Source of the DNA: Prunus persica
Taxonomy: Eukaryota; Streptophyta; Magnoliopsida; Rosales; Rosaceae
Direction of reading: 5' to 3'
Assembly (NCBI RefSeq): GCF_000346465.2
Contig: NC_034009.1
Coordinates: forward strand, 10,594,186 to 10,658,185
DNA length: 64,000 nt
This document shows, piece by piece, positions 23,595 to 36,751 of the stretch; the first letter of the stretch is position 1; every line of letters starts with the position of its first letter. The notes below the pieces were generated by a model that saw only the letters and a list, made by a program, of their open reading frames with translations, did not search any database and had not been told where the DNA came from. The position numbers and the translations under genes were made by a program.

Positions 23595-25575
23595 TAGGGG
23601 TGGGCATCAATCCAGCCGATTCGACCAAACCGGCCGATCCAAACCGTATTTTTCGGTTTGATTTGGTTTTGACTTTAAAAAAGTCAACAGTTTTAAAATC
23701 CGAACCAAACCGGAGTAATTTGGTTCAGCTGCAGTTTTAAGTTTAAAAAAACTGTGTTAATCCGAACCGAACCGTTTAAATATTAATTAATTATATATAT
23801 ATTAATTTACATGTGTCAATGGTTGAGTGGCTACTTAGAAGTGTTAGTGTACACCCAGCCGCACTGAATTGGACTCCAACCCATCTATTTTCAGACTCAA
23901 CGCATTCCAGAGTTGTCTTCCTTATGCAGCCTCCCTCACTCAACCACTTCAACCCTAGAAAAGCCACCATTGATTTGAACCACCACAACCTCCACTACTT
24001 CAATCAAACCCATTCTCACATAGCAAAAATCTCTTTGGCGTCGCACCTCCATCGTCATCGGTGCACAGCCATCGTCATCGTCGCACGGCCAGAGTCATCA
24101 TCGCACAGCCATCGTCATCCCCGCACAGCAGTGTCATCGTCGAACACCAGCGTCATCGTCGCACACCAGCATCATCGTCGCACAGTTGATTGATGTTTGA
24201 GAAGCCCAAGAAGTGTCTGTTCTAATATTTAATTTCTGATTATCTACATATTTTTCTTTTGATGGATGTTCTGATTTCAATTTCTTGGAATGAACTTTTA
24301 GTTGTGGGTTTATCTATATATATGATCATATTATATTGAGAAGTTCAAATTTGAAAGTTAGCAATTAACTTCTGAGTCTCAATTCCAAATAACACAGCAG
24401 CAGAGGATTTAATTAATTACCTTCCACCATAACCTCTTTCCATAACAACCACGCCTCCATTGCCAAAGTTATTCAGCCTCTCAAATTGCTCCACTGTCCA
24501 TTTGTTCCATCTCATGAGAAACACTCTCAGTGTTAGGCCATGTGAAAACCAATTGAAAATTTAGAAGCGACCGTAAAGCATTCGAATGGCTTTCTCTACT
24601 CTCATCTTCTCCCTGTCCTGAAAATTCCCTTTTCATGGAAAAAATTGCAACAAAGTCTTGTTAAAAGTAGTGTTCCAATTGTTTTTAGTAAATTGACACT
24701 TACCGAAGTCTTGCTCTCTTAGCCGAGGCTCTTCTGTCTAGGAGGGGGTGCTTTAGTACTAGTAGCTGACTTCCTATGCAAGTGCTTTTCAGGAAAACTA
24801 GCCAACTTCACTTTGTATTTTGGACAGCTGTTGCTAATTGATTCTCAAATATTTTGGCATTTGAAAATCCTCATTTATGTTGTTGTGATATCCCACACAA
24901 CCTTGCAATTATGGTAATTTTCTTATTCAATTCTTATTTTGATCATCTTATATCCTAAAATTTGTGTTGATTAAACTGCTTTTATGTGCAGTATGGGGAC
25001 ATGCTGGAAAACTGGGCAGCCTTTAATTAACTTTAATTTCTTAGTTTTATCATCTTGTATTCATTTCTTATGAACTTTAGAATGTTTGTTTTGATGGAAA
25101 TTGTGAACTTATATGCATGCTGGAAACTGGACAACTTTTGATTAAATGAAAATTATGAACTTGTATTTTGGGCAGCCTTTCTTTTCTTAGTTTTATCATC
25201 TTGTATTAATTTCTTATGAACTTTACTACTTTAGAATGTTTGTTTTGATGGAAATTGTGAACTTAGATGCATGCTAGACATTGGATAACCTTTGAATTAA
25301 TGGAATGATGTTGTATTAGCCTTTGGTGGAATGGAATGATTTAATGGCAAAATGTTAGCATTATAATGTAAGAGCAGGTTGAAAAATGCATGGTTTTGTG
25401 TTAGGCACAAACCGGCCGAACCAATCTGAACCAAACCGATTACAAGTGGTTTGGATTGGTTCGGTTTCCATTATGATTTTAGCCTAATCCGAACCAAACC
25501 GGACCGTTATTTTCTTATTGGTTCAGCTGTGGTTTAAGAGTAAAACCGAACCAATTCGGACCGTGCCCACCCCTA
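23595..25575. mobile_element. Inner hAT-type element, 1981 bases, non-autonomous
   Basis: The perfect 12-base terminal inverted repeat TAGGGGTGGGCA / TGCCCACCCCTA is flanked by the perfect 8-base duplication ATTATATA (23587-23594 and 25576-25583). Subterminal regions are packed with AACCGAACC/GGTTTGG motifs on both strands, as expected for transposase-binding subterminal repeats. There is no transposase frame. The interior includes an open stretch at 23813-24193 with a GTCATCGTCGCACA-type minisatellite and a self-similar segment (25080-25145 versus 25235-25290). Confidence 0.9.
24043..24185 (+). repeat. GC-rich minisatellite inside the inner hAT element
   Basis: Degenerate tandem copies of a unit like CGCACAGCCATCGTCATCGT (15-18 bases). 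It is locally far more GC-rich than its surroundings and falls in the 126-codon open frame starting at 23813. That frame probably exists because of the repeat, not because it encodes a protein. Confidence 0.8.
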
Positions 25576-25775
25576 ATTATATATATATTATTAGAGAAAA
25601 GAAATAGATTTGAATTTAAAATATAAATATAATAATATTATGTATTATTTTTCTCTAAAATAAATATAATTTAAACGGCTTGCCCGTTGAGTTTCAGGCC
25701 TGTACATCCCGCCCAAAGATACGTGACGTGCCGAGCCATACTATGGCCAGCTTGGTCTATTTAACACATTTACTT

Positions 25776-26638
25776 ATGAGGTGGCTCTTTTTTTCTTTTT
25801 CTTTTTTTTGCTTGTGGTAAGTGTTTTGCTAATGCGCATCAGTGCATGGCATGTGTCGGAAGGAGTCTCGGCAGCAAGCCTCGGAAGTTGTCGACACATG
25901 TGGGAAGGTGTTGTTGATAGACGTCGATGATTGCTGCTAGTAGATTGCAGAAGCTGTCGACGGTTGCTGTCGGCAGATTGCAGAAGCTATCAACAGTGGG
26001 GTCATGGCTGGTGATAAGGAGCATCTTTTTTGGGGTATTGAGTAGATGCTAAAAATGTGAAAATTTGCTAATTTCAATTGACCATATCCAAAATTTCCAT
26101 ATATATATTTCTTTAACTAATTTTAATTTAATTTTACCTTTTAGAGAATTTAATACTGTTAATTTAATTTTATCTTTTACAGAATTTAACTATTGTTCGT
26201 TTTTTTATAGAGAAAAATGATAATTATATTCATAAATTAAGCACAAAGATCATCAGCCACAAAGGTAAATAAAAATGCCCACAAAGTGGTAATACAAATA
26301 TGGAAGCATATAAATCACATAGGGTTAATCCAGATACAGACTATAAAAGGCCATAGAAATTTAAGCATTAAAGCCGCATGTCTGAACAAACCAGACATGA
26401 ATCACAGCGCCCAAATCTACCAATATAACTACAACTTTTAACTCTCATAAGTACAAAATACAAGTTGAGACTAGAAAACAATCAAACACCCAACTCACAA
26501 GGAGTTGATGCAATTATTACCCACAAAAAAAAAATGCAAACAAACAACCAAAAACCAACAGAGCCACTACCGTCGTTGTCGCCTTCTTAGAGACAGAGAA
26601 CACCACCGAGATTGCAGCCAGTCACCTTACAACCAAAT
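25776..26638. other. Intergenic; small GTCGACGG-type repeats
   Basis: 25855-26000 holds a degenerate tandem repeat containing GCAGATTGCAGAAGCT units. The rest is AT-rich with no supported gene. Confidence 0.5.
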
Positions 26639-26961
26639 GGTAAATTACTCAAATGGTCATCAAACTTATACATGATTTACATTTTGGTCCCTCAACTAAA
26701 TTATTCGTTCAAATGGTCCATCAACTCTATATTATTCGCTCCAGTAGTCCTACCGTCTAATTTTCTGTTAGATTTAACCTAATTTTAGGGTAAATAATGA
26801 CTAATTTGCCCTCATATTTAACGGAAATATTGACAGAATGTAACGGCAGGACCAATGGAGCGAATAATATAAAGATGATGGACCATTTGAACGAATAATT
26901 TAATTGAGGGACCAAAATGTAAATCAAGTATAAGTTTGAGAACCATTTAAGTAATTTACCC
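26639..26961. mobile_element. Long-TIR MITE, possibly Mutator-like
   Basis: About 120-base inverted arms begin GGTAAATTAC and include ATTTACATTTTGGTCCCTCA and ATTATTCGTTCAAATGGTCC in both orientations, so the element folds on itself. Flanks read TACAACCAAAT on the left and TACAACTAAAT on the right, an 11-base near-perfect duplication consistent with a Mutator-type target of about 9-11 bases. No coding capacity. Confidence 0.8.
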
Positions 26962-27082
26962 TACAACTAAATCACCAACCAACAAAACCACAAATCCAAA
27001 GCAGATCTAGACACAAGTAGACCCCCCACAATTAAAACACCAAATCCAGTAGATGGGGAAGGGGAAAATAAGTGGGGAGGTA

Positions 27083-27192
<110 letters not shown>

Positions 27193-27541
27193 AGTGACCT
27201 CCTCCACCCCTCCCTGGAACACAGGAAAAGAGATTTGAGAGAGAGAAGGGAGGCTAGGGTGTTTTGCTTTCTCTTTCGATGGGTTTTACATTCTTAGCAC
27301 ATCAAATTTGATGACTATTGTTCATCTTATTTATCACTATTTATGGGTAAATCAACCACCATTTTCGGTACACATGTTGAATACAAAATACGATGCACAA
27401 ACAATGATATCGCATATTACGTACTTAGCAGCCAATGGCGCAACATAGCTCTTTACATGCAACTGTATTTGAAAATACGGCATAAATATGAAGCATCATC
27501 CTTCTTTGCTGTCACAGACGTGCTGGCTGATGTATTTCATG

Positions 27542-30500
27542 CTATAGGGGGATCCACCCCTGTTTTAGTTTGAAATTATAGCAGATTTAGTGTGAAATAA
27601 TATTTTAAAAAAAACTGTTCCAATCCGGTAATGTGTAAGTTATGATTAATGCAAAACCTTTCGGTCCATAGATGGGTTTAATGTTTTGACCAAAAAAAAA
27701 CAAGATAGGTTTAATGTACACACCTTGATCAGACCCGTCTCGGTACCACATAGGATAATGTCATTGGCAGTGAGGAGGCTGGTAATTCTGCTTCCTGCTG
27801 AAATTCTGCCCACTTTCTGCTGAGTCCCTCTTAACCATATCTGTTTTCACAAAGTGTGTATGCTGAAAATCGCATTTAAAAGAAGATGTTGTTGTTGTGT
27901 GCCCCAACAGTGTCATTTACCTGAATGATGTTTGTTGCTGAGCTGCAGTTGAGGTATATGAAGTCTTCAACTATTCCCATTGCCATTATACATTCTCTTT
28001 TGCCGGTTTTTAGCGACATTTGGGGTTTGCTGTGTCTTCTCCATTCCTGCATATATACCCTTTTTAATAAGTGGAAGGCTCTCTCTCTCACAATGTGAGC
28101 TTCTAATTGTAATCCATACCTTCAAATTTGAACCTTCCACAACTGAACTTGCACTGTAAAGCCAATCTTTATATGTGACAATTGCATTAATGGGCTTCTT
28201 TTGCAGCTTCCAAAATTTGGTAGCTGCTTTGATCTCTTGGGCCCGGTTGTTCGTAGTTGAAAACTCCTAAAAACAGTGAGATGTCACCTAGTGTTGTTGC
28301 AATCAAAGCATGATTTCTTTAAACAATACGTTTAAACCAACCTGTATGCTTGAATCCTTGCACCCTGCATAAATCTTCCCCTGAACCACTGCCAGACACT
28401 TCACCTTTTTATTCTTGCAATTATCCTTGACCTTTCTTGATGCATCAAACACCTGGAAAAAAGATTAGTCATTTCTAGCTAGACACTTTAGTACTAGGTT
28501 GCCATGGATTTTATAGTCATTACCTTAATCCCATGGCCATTAGTAGTTGCAAATATTGTTTGGCCGTATGTATTTAGGTGCTGAATTGGTTCCTTTGTTG
28601 CAATTACTTCAATGCACTCCAATTTCCTGTGAACCACTTGCCATACCTGTAGAAGGAAGTTGCATGTTGCAGTTTAGTTTAGTGTTTGTTAATGTATTGC
28701 AGATCTTCATGATGAAAAGAAAGTGTTTCTTCGGTAAAATTTTACCATACCCTGATGGTTTTGTCCAGTGATCCACTTATAAGGCTGTCTCCTGGTTCGA
28801 AAAGTGAAAAGCATGTAACCGCCTTTTTGTGCTCCTTCATGTCCCATACAAGGGTGGCTGATTGCCCCTTGATGTTCCAGACCTAGTGAATGCACACACA
28901 TACATTGATTTAGATTCTTGTGCCACTCAAAAACTAAGCATTTTGGCTGTGCAACAGTTTGTGGCAGAGGTCTCAGATGATCCTATTAAGTGACCTCTCC
29001 TCGCTTCACCCTAATATATGCTTAGCTATAGAATGTTTTATCCAAGTAGATTCTTTACCAAGAAACAAGAATATGCATACATTATTAAAGTGAAATAACC
29101 AAATATGGTTACTCTGTGTAGGAAGCAGCTGATAGTTAATTCCTCACCTTGATAGAACCATCTGAGTGTCCACTGTAAAGAAATCCCATGTAATAGATGA
29201 GGGCGCACACAGCTCCACTGCAAGTGATAAAAACCTCAAGGATTTGTGTGTGAACACACGAGATACGCTGCTTTACCATTATAATGATTCCAACAAAACA
29301 TTGCATAAATCTGTTACTGATGGTAGATATTAAACGCATGAATAGACTGATGGCATAATCTACAAGCTCTTGAGTAAATTCTTCAAAGTGAATGTTGAGT
29401 ACTCACTGATAAGGTTGGTAGAACATAGTCAGCTACTTTATGTAACTCCTCTGCCATCCATGTTACATTTGACAATCGTCTTAGTGATTCTCGCACTCCT
29501 TCCGAGAAATGAATTAATTTTTTCATCCCTACATGATGAAACCATTTACATTTGCATGGAATAAATTGAGTCTTTACTGTTGTCTATCAGTCTCAAAATT
29601 CTGACATAAGTTGTTGAATTTTTCCTGACTATCTCATGACTTTTTATAAGCAGGTTGCTATGCTAATGTAGATATTATAAAAGCTAACTGATGTTCTAAA
29701 TTTTATTTTATTTTTGCAAGTTTTTGTTACTACAAGGGAACTACCTTTGCCAGAAGCATAGTTATATATGCAGAGACATGCTAGAACTCTTTCTTCTAGC
29801 TCCATTCCAGGATGCAAAAATTCCTCGACTCCACTAAGTAAGATCTCACAGGCAGAAAATTTAATGCTTTCTGGACTCTTTGCAATTTCAAATCCAAGCC
29901 ACGCAATGGCTGTTAGACAGTCCCTAGAAACCCTTCTTAGCTTGCTCTTTAGACCCTTCTCTAAAGAATGGAAGACAGGATTCCCAATATTAATGAGGCT
30001 TCTGGCAATTTTGCTGCACCATGAGTCTGTTCCAGCATCCTGCAAATTCATGCAATATTCTCTATTGGTACATTTTCTACTGGTAGATTGTAGTTTATAT
30101 TTCACCACATGTTGATTGAAAGCTCACCTCTAAGCAATCATCCAACCAATAAATGTTTTTTATCATATTACGTTGATACGAGGAAGTCAAACATGCTTTT
30201 TTAACCAACCATGCTATAGTGTATGGCTCCCCTGTCCAAGAATATGTTCCACCAAGATTCGATACAATGAATGCAGATAAAAGCTGTGTATCAGAACCTT
30301 CTTCAGATGCCACTGACTTGAGGATAACCTGCATTGCTTCGTCTCTGAATACACTCTTACAAGTGGTGTTATCCTGCAGATATTCATTTGATGTCAATCA
30401 GAGTGTGTGGTGAGCTGAGTTAGATTCATATGTAATGATTAGATTTGATGGAATCTCCTCTACAAAGAAAGATGCATTGCTTGATGATATTCGTTCTATT

Positions 30501-33500
30501 GCCTAGGCCTCGGAAATTTGGACATGTATGTAATTACTAGCACATTTGCTGCCAAAAGTTGGCATTGAGGTTGCACATTTGCTTGATGATATTCATTCTA
30601 CTTACCAGTGTATCTAAATGGAGCAGCAAATTTGCTGCCAAAAGTTGGTATTGAGGTTGCATTTGTTGGACACATAGCATGAGTGAGTTCATAATGTTGG
30701 TGCTTCCTTCTTGGTGTAGCCTCTTCAAAAAGATAATAGCCGATGACCTGACAAAAATGAGAATATGATGTTCGAGAGCCTCATAGGACTAGAATTACTG
30801 TGTAAGAAAACTAGGTTACTTAACTGTACCATCTAATATTCTCAAACATAAAATAGATGCACCTAACTTTCTGTAAAAAGAGAACGCAAGATTGATGCTC
30901 AGTCATTAATAAGCTTATAGTTACATGCATCGGTTTGAAGGGTTAAACTATGTGTATGTTATACTCTTGTGATATATTTTATTGACAATGAAACCTGTGA
31001 AATTTAAAATTCTCAAGAAAGTACTCAAAATATTATATGAAAATGGGGTGTCTAGACCCCGCTTGGTTTGTGTTGGCTAGTTTGTTTTGTGTGTTTGGGG
31101 TTTTCCCCTCCAGTTCACCAAAAAAAATATTATATGAAAATGACTTGAATTGTTGTAATAAAAACTATTCAAAATATTGGAATTTGAAGCATTTTTAGCA
31201 CCTTGGCATGCAAAGAACCTCATGGAAAAATTCCAGTGCTATGAACTTGGCATGCTTCTTGTTACTCTCTAGGAGATGGACAAATGGAGCGACAGGAGCT
31301 TGTTTTGATATGTATCTTCTGCAATGTCCATCATATTGTATGCATTTTACAAGAACAGTAGCCCAAGAGATCAATTCTTCAATGTTACTAGTTCTTGCAA
31401 CATCTATGAGCCCGTGAAGAACTTTTGGAGAACTGATTTCAGCCAAGTGCATGTTATTTGTGCAATGGTCAAATGCAGTTACTAAAATTTCAATAATCAT
31501 CAGGGATGCTGTCAGAGGTGTTGGCAGAGATTCTGACCTACCCATGTAACTGTTTGAATTGCACATGACCCCTGCCAATATCGGTAAAATTTCTAAACTC
31601 TTAATTTCTGCAGGAGATAGATTCATCAAGTAAAACAGTATTGCTGCCTCATGCACATTTCTTTTTAGAGCACTTGCCAAATCAGACAGCTGTAGACCTT
31701 TCTTCTTGATGTCTTCTATAGCTGACTTATTTGCTGCAACAATACTGGTTAGTATGGACACTGATGCCCTTATAATCATTTCCTCCTTTGAAGTTGAAAT
31801 ACCTGCTAGCAGTTGATCCAATATCATGTCTTTCAAGATAGCACATTTTTCTCCTTTCTTTTTGCCTAATAGTTCATATATTGTTGTAACTTCTAAAGCA
31901 CAATCTTCATCCCATTTTCCTAATCCTTCCAAGTACAATAGTTTTGAAATTGCCTTTTCAGTGATACCTAGTAGTTCACTTTTGGAATCTTTTGCAGAAT
32001 ATGAACTTACTTCAAGAAAGCTTTTTGGGGTATGCAAATTCGGTTTTCTCCTTGAATTACTTCTTTGGTGATCCATCTGGTTGATCTTATAGTTCTTCTG
32101 AGATGCACACTCATTCTCTACGTAGCAACTCCGAAGGATGTTTGGCTTTTTATCTCTATGTTCTGAAATAGTTAAAGTTAAATTGATTGGGCATCTGCTG
32201 CCAAGTAACATAGAATGATTTACTTCAGGGGCTTCTTTAGGCACTGAATCCTGCAGCTTCCTGTACAGTCAGTGCTTGGAAATTAGGAAAACATATTAAG
32301 CTCTGACATTAAGTTTTCTATAATGAGGTTTGGGTCTCCAAAAGAGAAAACAGATAGGTAAAGGTATAATTGTGAGTATGAACCAACCAATCACAAATTT
32401 CTGACTTGGGGAGATCTGCACTTATTCTTGTGGTTGTCATTGAACATTCCCCATCATCCATAACCTGATTTACAAAGACATTTGTGAAAATAATGCAACT
32501 ATAGTTCTTAAAACAATAATTAACTGGTTTTGTTAGAAGATATAATTTCATTCATCAATCAAGTCTGTTTCTACTGAATTATAAAGGATGCATTTATATT
32601 TTCAACAGCTAAATCTTTGTTAAAGATAGTAATGTCTTTTGAAAAAAAAAACCTCTGACTCATTGTCATATGCAGAAAATTCAGAGCACGAATCCACTGA
32701 AGTTCGCATATCTGATTGGTAGTCATCCAGCATATCTTGGAGTCTTTTGATACTTGAACTGCCTAGGAAATTGGTAACATCAAAATGTGTTGCTTGATCC
32801 AAATCTTTTGTGGTTTTCTCATATTCTTCAAATTCTGGGATGTAGATGGAAGTCTTGAGTTCTTCTTCCATGCCACCACCAGTATCTTGTTGAGGATCAA
32901 AAGGGTGCACCTTTTGATGCTGCATTGAGTATCATACCAAAAAAATTAAAAGAAATATATGGAAAAGGATTTTGTTCAAACTATTTATTATACCAGTGGA
33001 GGTCGGAAGACAAGTGATTTTGAAACTTATACAGAAGTGAATGGGAGAAAATCTTCTTTCAAACTTATATCACATACTGAAATTGCACACTGATATTGGA
33101 GGAAGATATGCATATATAGGACAAGGCTTACATTCCAGTGAGGGTGCAAGCTATGTTCATCCTCCGTTGTATTTGAAGAGCCTGAGCTGCTGGATTTCCC
33201 ATGCCTGTGCACAGAGTGAGATTTTCTGATATTAAATTCAAATAACTCTGCTTCAAAAACTAAATTTTATCTGTGGTTTGTTAGTGAAGTGATTAAAGAG
33301 TACAGTATGATTGAATAACATGTCTTTAGAGAAACACAACCCTGTGAATATTATGATAGGCAGAACCTGAGAAAAACTTACATAGAATATTGTGACTCAT
33401 TATCAGGGGAAAACATTTCTCTGTATCCGCAGTGCAACTGAGTTGTCTCTCCATATAACATGACCTGATAATACATCAGCCAATCCCTATACACCCTTGC

Positions 33501-34148
33501 CATCAGCCTTATTGCTTCATCTTTGTCATCCTCTATGTAAGCTGCCGAAAAAATTGATCCCAAGCTTCTACTTTCTCTTGTTTCTTGTTTTCCAGAGTTG
33601 GTGGTGCATGAAGCGAAAATCCGTTCACAAAGTTCAGGTGCAAATTCTGTTTGAACAAGCCTTGGGAACACCAGAACTGCCTGCAGGAAATGCAGTGCAA
33701 CCTGCCACTCATCCTCTTGGAGCTTCCTAACCACTGAGAGGTAAAAGTATGAGCAGCACACCAAACAGCAGTTCTTAAATCCTGCTGTGACTCCATGCTC
33801 ATCGAGCAGCGCCGGAACCTGCAGCATTTGCTCTGCCTTCTTGAGCAGAGAGGCTTTTTGTTCTGGGCATTTTGCTCGAATCGCGGCTTCAATGCTGTCA
33901 ATCCCCCAGTAAAGATTTGATATGACAGATTGCTCCGAAAATTCGAAGAATTCCTCTTTTTGAGCACTAAACTTGAAGGTGCATCTGAGACGTATAGAAT
34001 TTCTAGCTTTGGCATTGGATATGAGTTTGTGAATGCAACTATTGACTGAAATGACAACTGCCCAAATGGATTTCAAGTCCAGTCTCTCTTGTTCATGGAA
34101 TGAGGAAGCCATTGAAGCAGAAGAGGAGGTAGCTTCCATTTCCACCAT
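27542..34148 (-). CDS. LIN-like armadillo/WD40 protein (putative E3 ligase family), 17 exons
   Basis: Resembles the plant family annotated 'putative E3 ubiquitin-protein ligase LIN' and Arabidopsis AT3G06880-type WD40 proteins. Exon 1 is 33382-34148 and exon 2 33132-33204. Exon 3 is 32653-32919, exon 4 about 32387-32456 and exon 5 about 31206-32264. Exons 6-16 lie between 30757 and 27724, and exon 17 is 27542-27559 (GWIPL stop). All 17 junctions that I joined are GT-AG and keep one open frame of about 1,330 residues. The N-terminal domain (about 1-255) has LIN-type helices (NLYWGIDSIEAA, AEQMLQVPALL). The middle (about 400-900) is armadillo-like. The C-terminal 350 residues contain WD40 blades (GHSDGSIKVW, SGSLDKTIRVW). 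I see no U-box, so ubiquitin ligase activity is not supported directly. Legume LIN/CERBERUS controls rhizobial infection; the role here is unknown. Confidence 0.9.
30478..30670. repeat. Local duplication of the end of LIN-like exon 6
   Basis: The phrase TTTGCTGCCAAAAGTTGG followed by ATTGAGGTTGCA occurs in exon 6 (near 30630-30660) and again in the adjacent intron (near 30545-30575). The phrase TGCTTGATGATATTC is likewise doubled (near 30479 and 30577). Together these form a diverged tandem copy of about 90 bases overlapping the 3' end of the exon. Confidence 0.8.
31046..31123 (-). mobile_element. 78-base insertion with 19-base target duplication
   Basis: Flanked by a perfect 19-base direct repeat (31027-31045 and 31124-31142, starting AAAATATTATATG). 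The right end carries a run of A before the duplication, as retroposed LINE or SINE tails do. It lies in the intron between LIN-like exons 5 and 6. Its strand is inferred from the A-run, which would actually place its sense on the plus strand; treat orientation as uncertain. Confidence 0.75.
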
Positions 34149-36748
34149 GACTGGTTATTGATTTTCATATAGGAATAAAAAGAACTATCTTCAAAGGAGA
34201 TAAGTATTAATAGTAGTGTCAGGAGAGTCTTTTGGAGGGGGTTTGGATCAAATCCCGTGACTTTCTGCTCCAGCCAATTTCCAGACTTCAATGGACCCCC
34301 TCTATGTGTTTGCTTGCTGCTACAGACAAAAAATTGACCGTTGCCACCATTGAGGGAGGGAAAGATGAGAAAGAAAACAACATTCCCAAGTGGTCACCTT
34401 CACATGTCCTAATATTATAACACTTGGGTTATTTCCTACGTTAAGAAATTTCTTACCCTTAACTCAGTCCCTTCCTTCGTCCAGGGCTCCAGCATACCAT
34501 CATCCTGCACAATAAACATGAAGTTTGGTTGTAAATAAATTGGTAAAGTTCATTTGTCAGACCGTAAATTTGAACCACGCATTAATTCAAAGAAAAAATT
34601 CAATAATTATATAATCTAAATTTGCATTTTAACAATATAAACATTTGTTAGACAATAATTTGTCGTTTTAATACAGTATTATTAATAACACTCTTGTTAA
34701 TGCGATGTATTTAGTGCAGGCAAATTCTAGATATTCGTACTTAGGATGACTTGATAATCGCGCAAGCAAACCAGCACTGCAGATAGCATGTTGACCTGTC
34801 AGAGCAGGCCACGTCATATGAGCTGGACCCCAATTCTGATTAACAACTTCATCTTTCATTCTACTTTACCCTAATATCATTTACCAGCACTGTATACATT
34901 CTGTAGAATTATTATTTTACACACTTAGTTTATATTATAAGATTCTTTCAGGCCCCATCTTGAAAATTATAGAGCTAAAGAAGGGCCAGAGAAGAATGGA
35001 AGACCCGCAGAACTTTGTTGAGTTGTTGGATTAACATGCAGCTGCGTCACTGCGTGGTAATCATATTCTAATGTCGCCTGATATCTGGGTGATCAATTTC
35101 ATCTTCTTTTGTTTGGTGTGATGAAGGCCAGAGATGGTGAGCATTCGTGACGCTGTCACGAAAGGGACATTACTCTAAAGCAACTGCAGAAACCCCATTC
35201 TATTATTGAGGGAATGTTACGTGTATTATATTATAATAACGCATTTTCCACAAAGTTGAAAACATTGCTCGGTCTATTTTATGTAAATCTTACAAAGATC
35301 TTACGTCTCATACTCGAGATATAATAAACAAATTCTTCTGTAGATATAATTTGTCAAAGTCTTTGCAAAATACTAGATTGCATGTTAAGCCCGTGAATTT
35401 TTCTGTAGATAATTTATAAGCCTGATTAATGTATAAATTGCTATCCAGGAGAGGTCCCTATAGTACAGATTGGATTGGACTATTGTCTGTCACGGGCACA
35501 AAATTTGAGCTTCTAAAAAAGTGTGGTGTTTTCAACGTTGAATTTACATCCCTTCACATGCATTTGTCAACTCAGAATTTATTTACGGGCTTAAGAAGGA
35601 AGGAAAGGAAGGATTGATGTGATTATTGTTATTTTTCTTTTCTTTTCTTTGGTTTCTCTTTTAGTAATATTTGCTCAAAATACACCATACACTTCTTCCA
35701 TCTCTTCATTTAACTTATGAGAAAAAAAACATGAATAATTGACCCGGAAAAAGTATAAAAGGAGAGAACTTCTGCCACATTTGGGATAATGATAGGCTGG
35801 AATGGGCTCTGCCTTCCACTGGACTAGAATCGTATCAGAAACTTTGATTGTTTAGCCTGGCCCACATGAAAAAGTTGAGTTGGGACCATTGCCACCCTTA
35901 TTCTTTTTCTTTTTTTTCTTCTTTGTTTTCTTCACGAAAGTTAGGAAGGGAGTTTGAATCTGAAAACACACTAGTTTATAAGTCAAGATATTTTTTCATT
36001 AGACTATTAAATTCCGTTGTTTACAAAAGGATATTCTAAGCTACTCTTAATATACAAAAAGAGAAACCAAACTCGAATACAAGAAGATAGGCAAACGATT
36101 TTAACTAATTAAACCTAAATCACGTATGCTTTTCACACCCTTGTGAATTCTATTTCACTTTTTCAATCCCAAATGAAAAGCTACGAGCAAAGGAGCTAAA
36201 CCAAGGTCACATCAATGGGTCCCGATTGAAAGGGAAACGAATGGGATCTCTCGCTTGAATCCCACTTTCTATAATTGCATTATCTTATTTTTGCTCAATA
36301 ATGGGTCATAATTAATCAATTTCAGCTAAGAACCGAAATTCATAATGGTTTTTTAATCCAATTTGCTTATGTGATGTAACATGGGCGTATTTGATTTTCC
36401 TTCCACAATGATAATCTTGTCACCATAATGTGCTTGGATCATAAAAAAGAATCCATGTAAGGCGTGGTAGCACATGATGCTTTTCTTAACAGTGCTTTTG
36501 TTAATTGTGCAATTAAGGGTTCCATGCACCAAATTATAGGAAGCACTGTGGGGCATGTGATCAGAGGGGGCATGTGATTGTGGGCTGGTCAAGTGTGTAC
36601 ATTCAAAAATACTGGGTGTTTCATTTTTAAAAGTTTCCTGCAAAAAATATTGTTTATCCTAAATCTCTCTAGTTTCAGAAATAGACCAAAAAATTAAATA
36701 GCCTCAGAAAATATTGTTTATTCCAAATCTCCCTCAGAATTTCTGATG
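34149..36748. other. Intergenic, no gene recognised
   Basis: AT-rich sequence upstream of the LIN-like gene. No open frame here (for example 34668-34859 or 36353-36643 on the minus strand) shows a recognisable domain or splice context. Confidence 0.5.
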
Positions 36749-36751
36749 TTA

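Larger units (their letters stand above)
23263..25767. mobile_element. Outer hAT-type non-autonomous element (interrupted)
   Basis: The 8-base direct repeat ATTTACTT lies at 23255-23262 and 25768-25775, exactly flanking ends that begin GAGGTGTCAAACGGG and finish TTTAACAC (degenerate inverted ends). After removing the younger inner element and its duplicated target, about 516 bases of this element remain. The interior has no coding capacity. The 8-base duplication and GTGTYAAA-type ends fit hAT MITEs. Confidence 0.75.
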
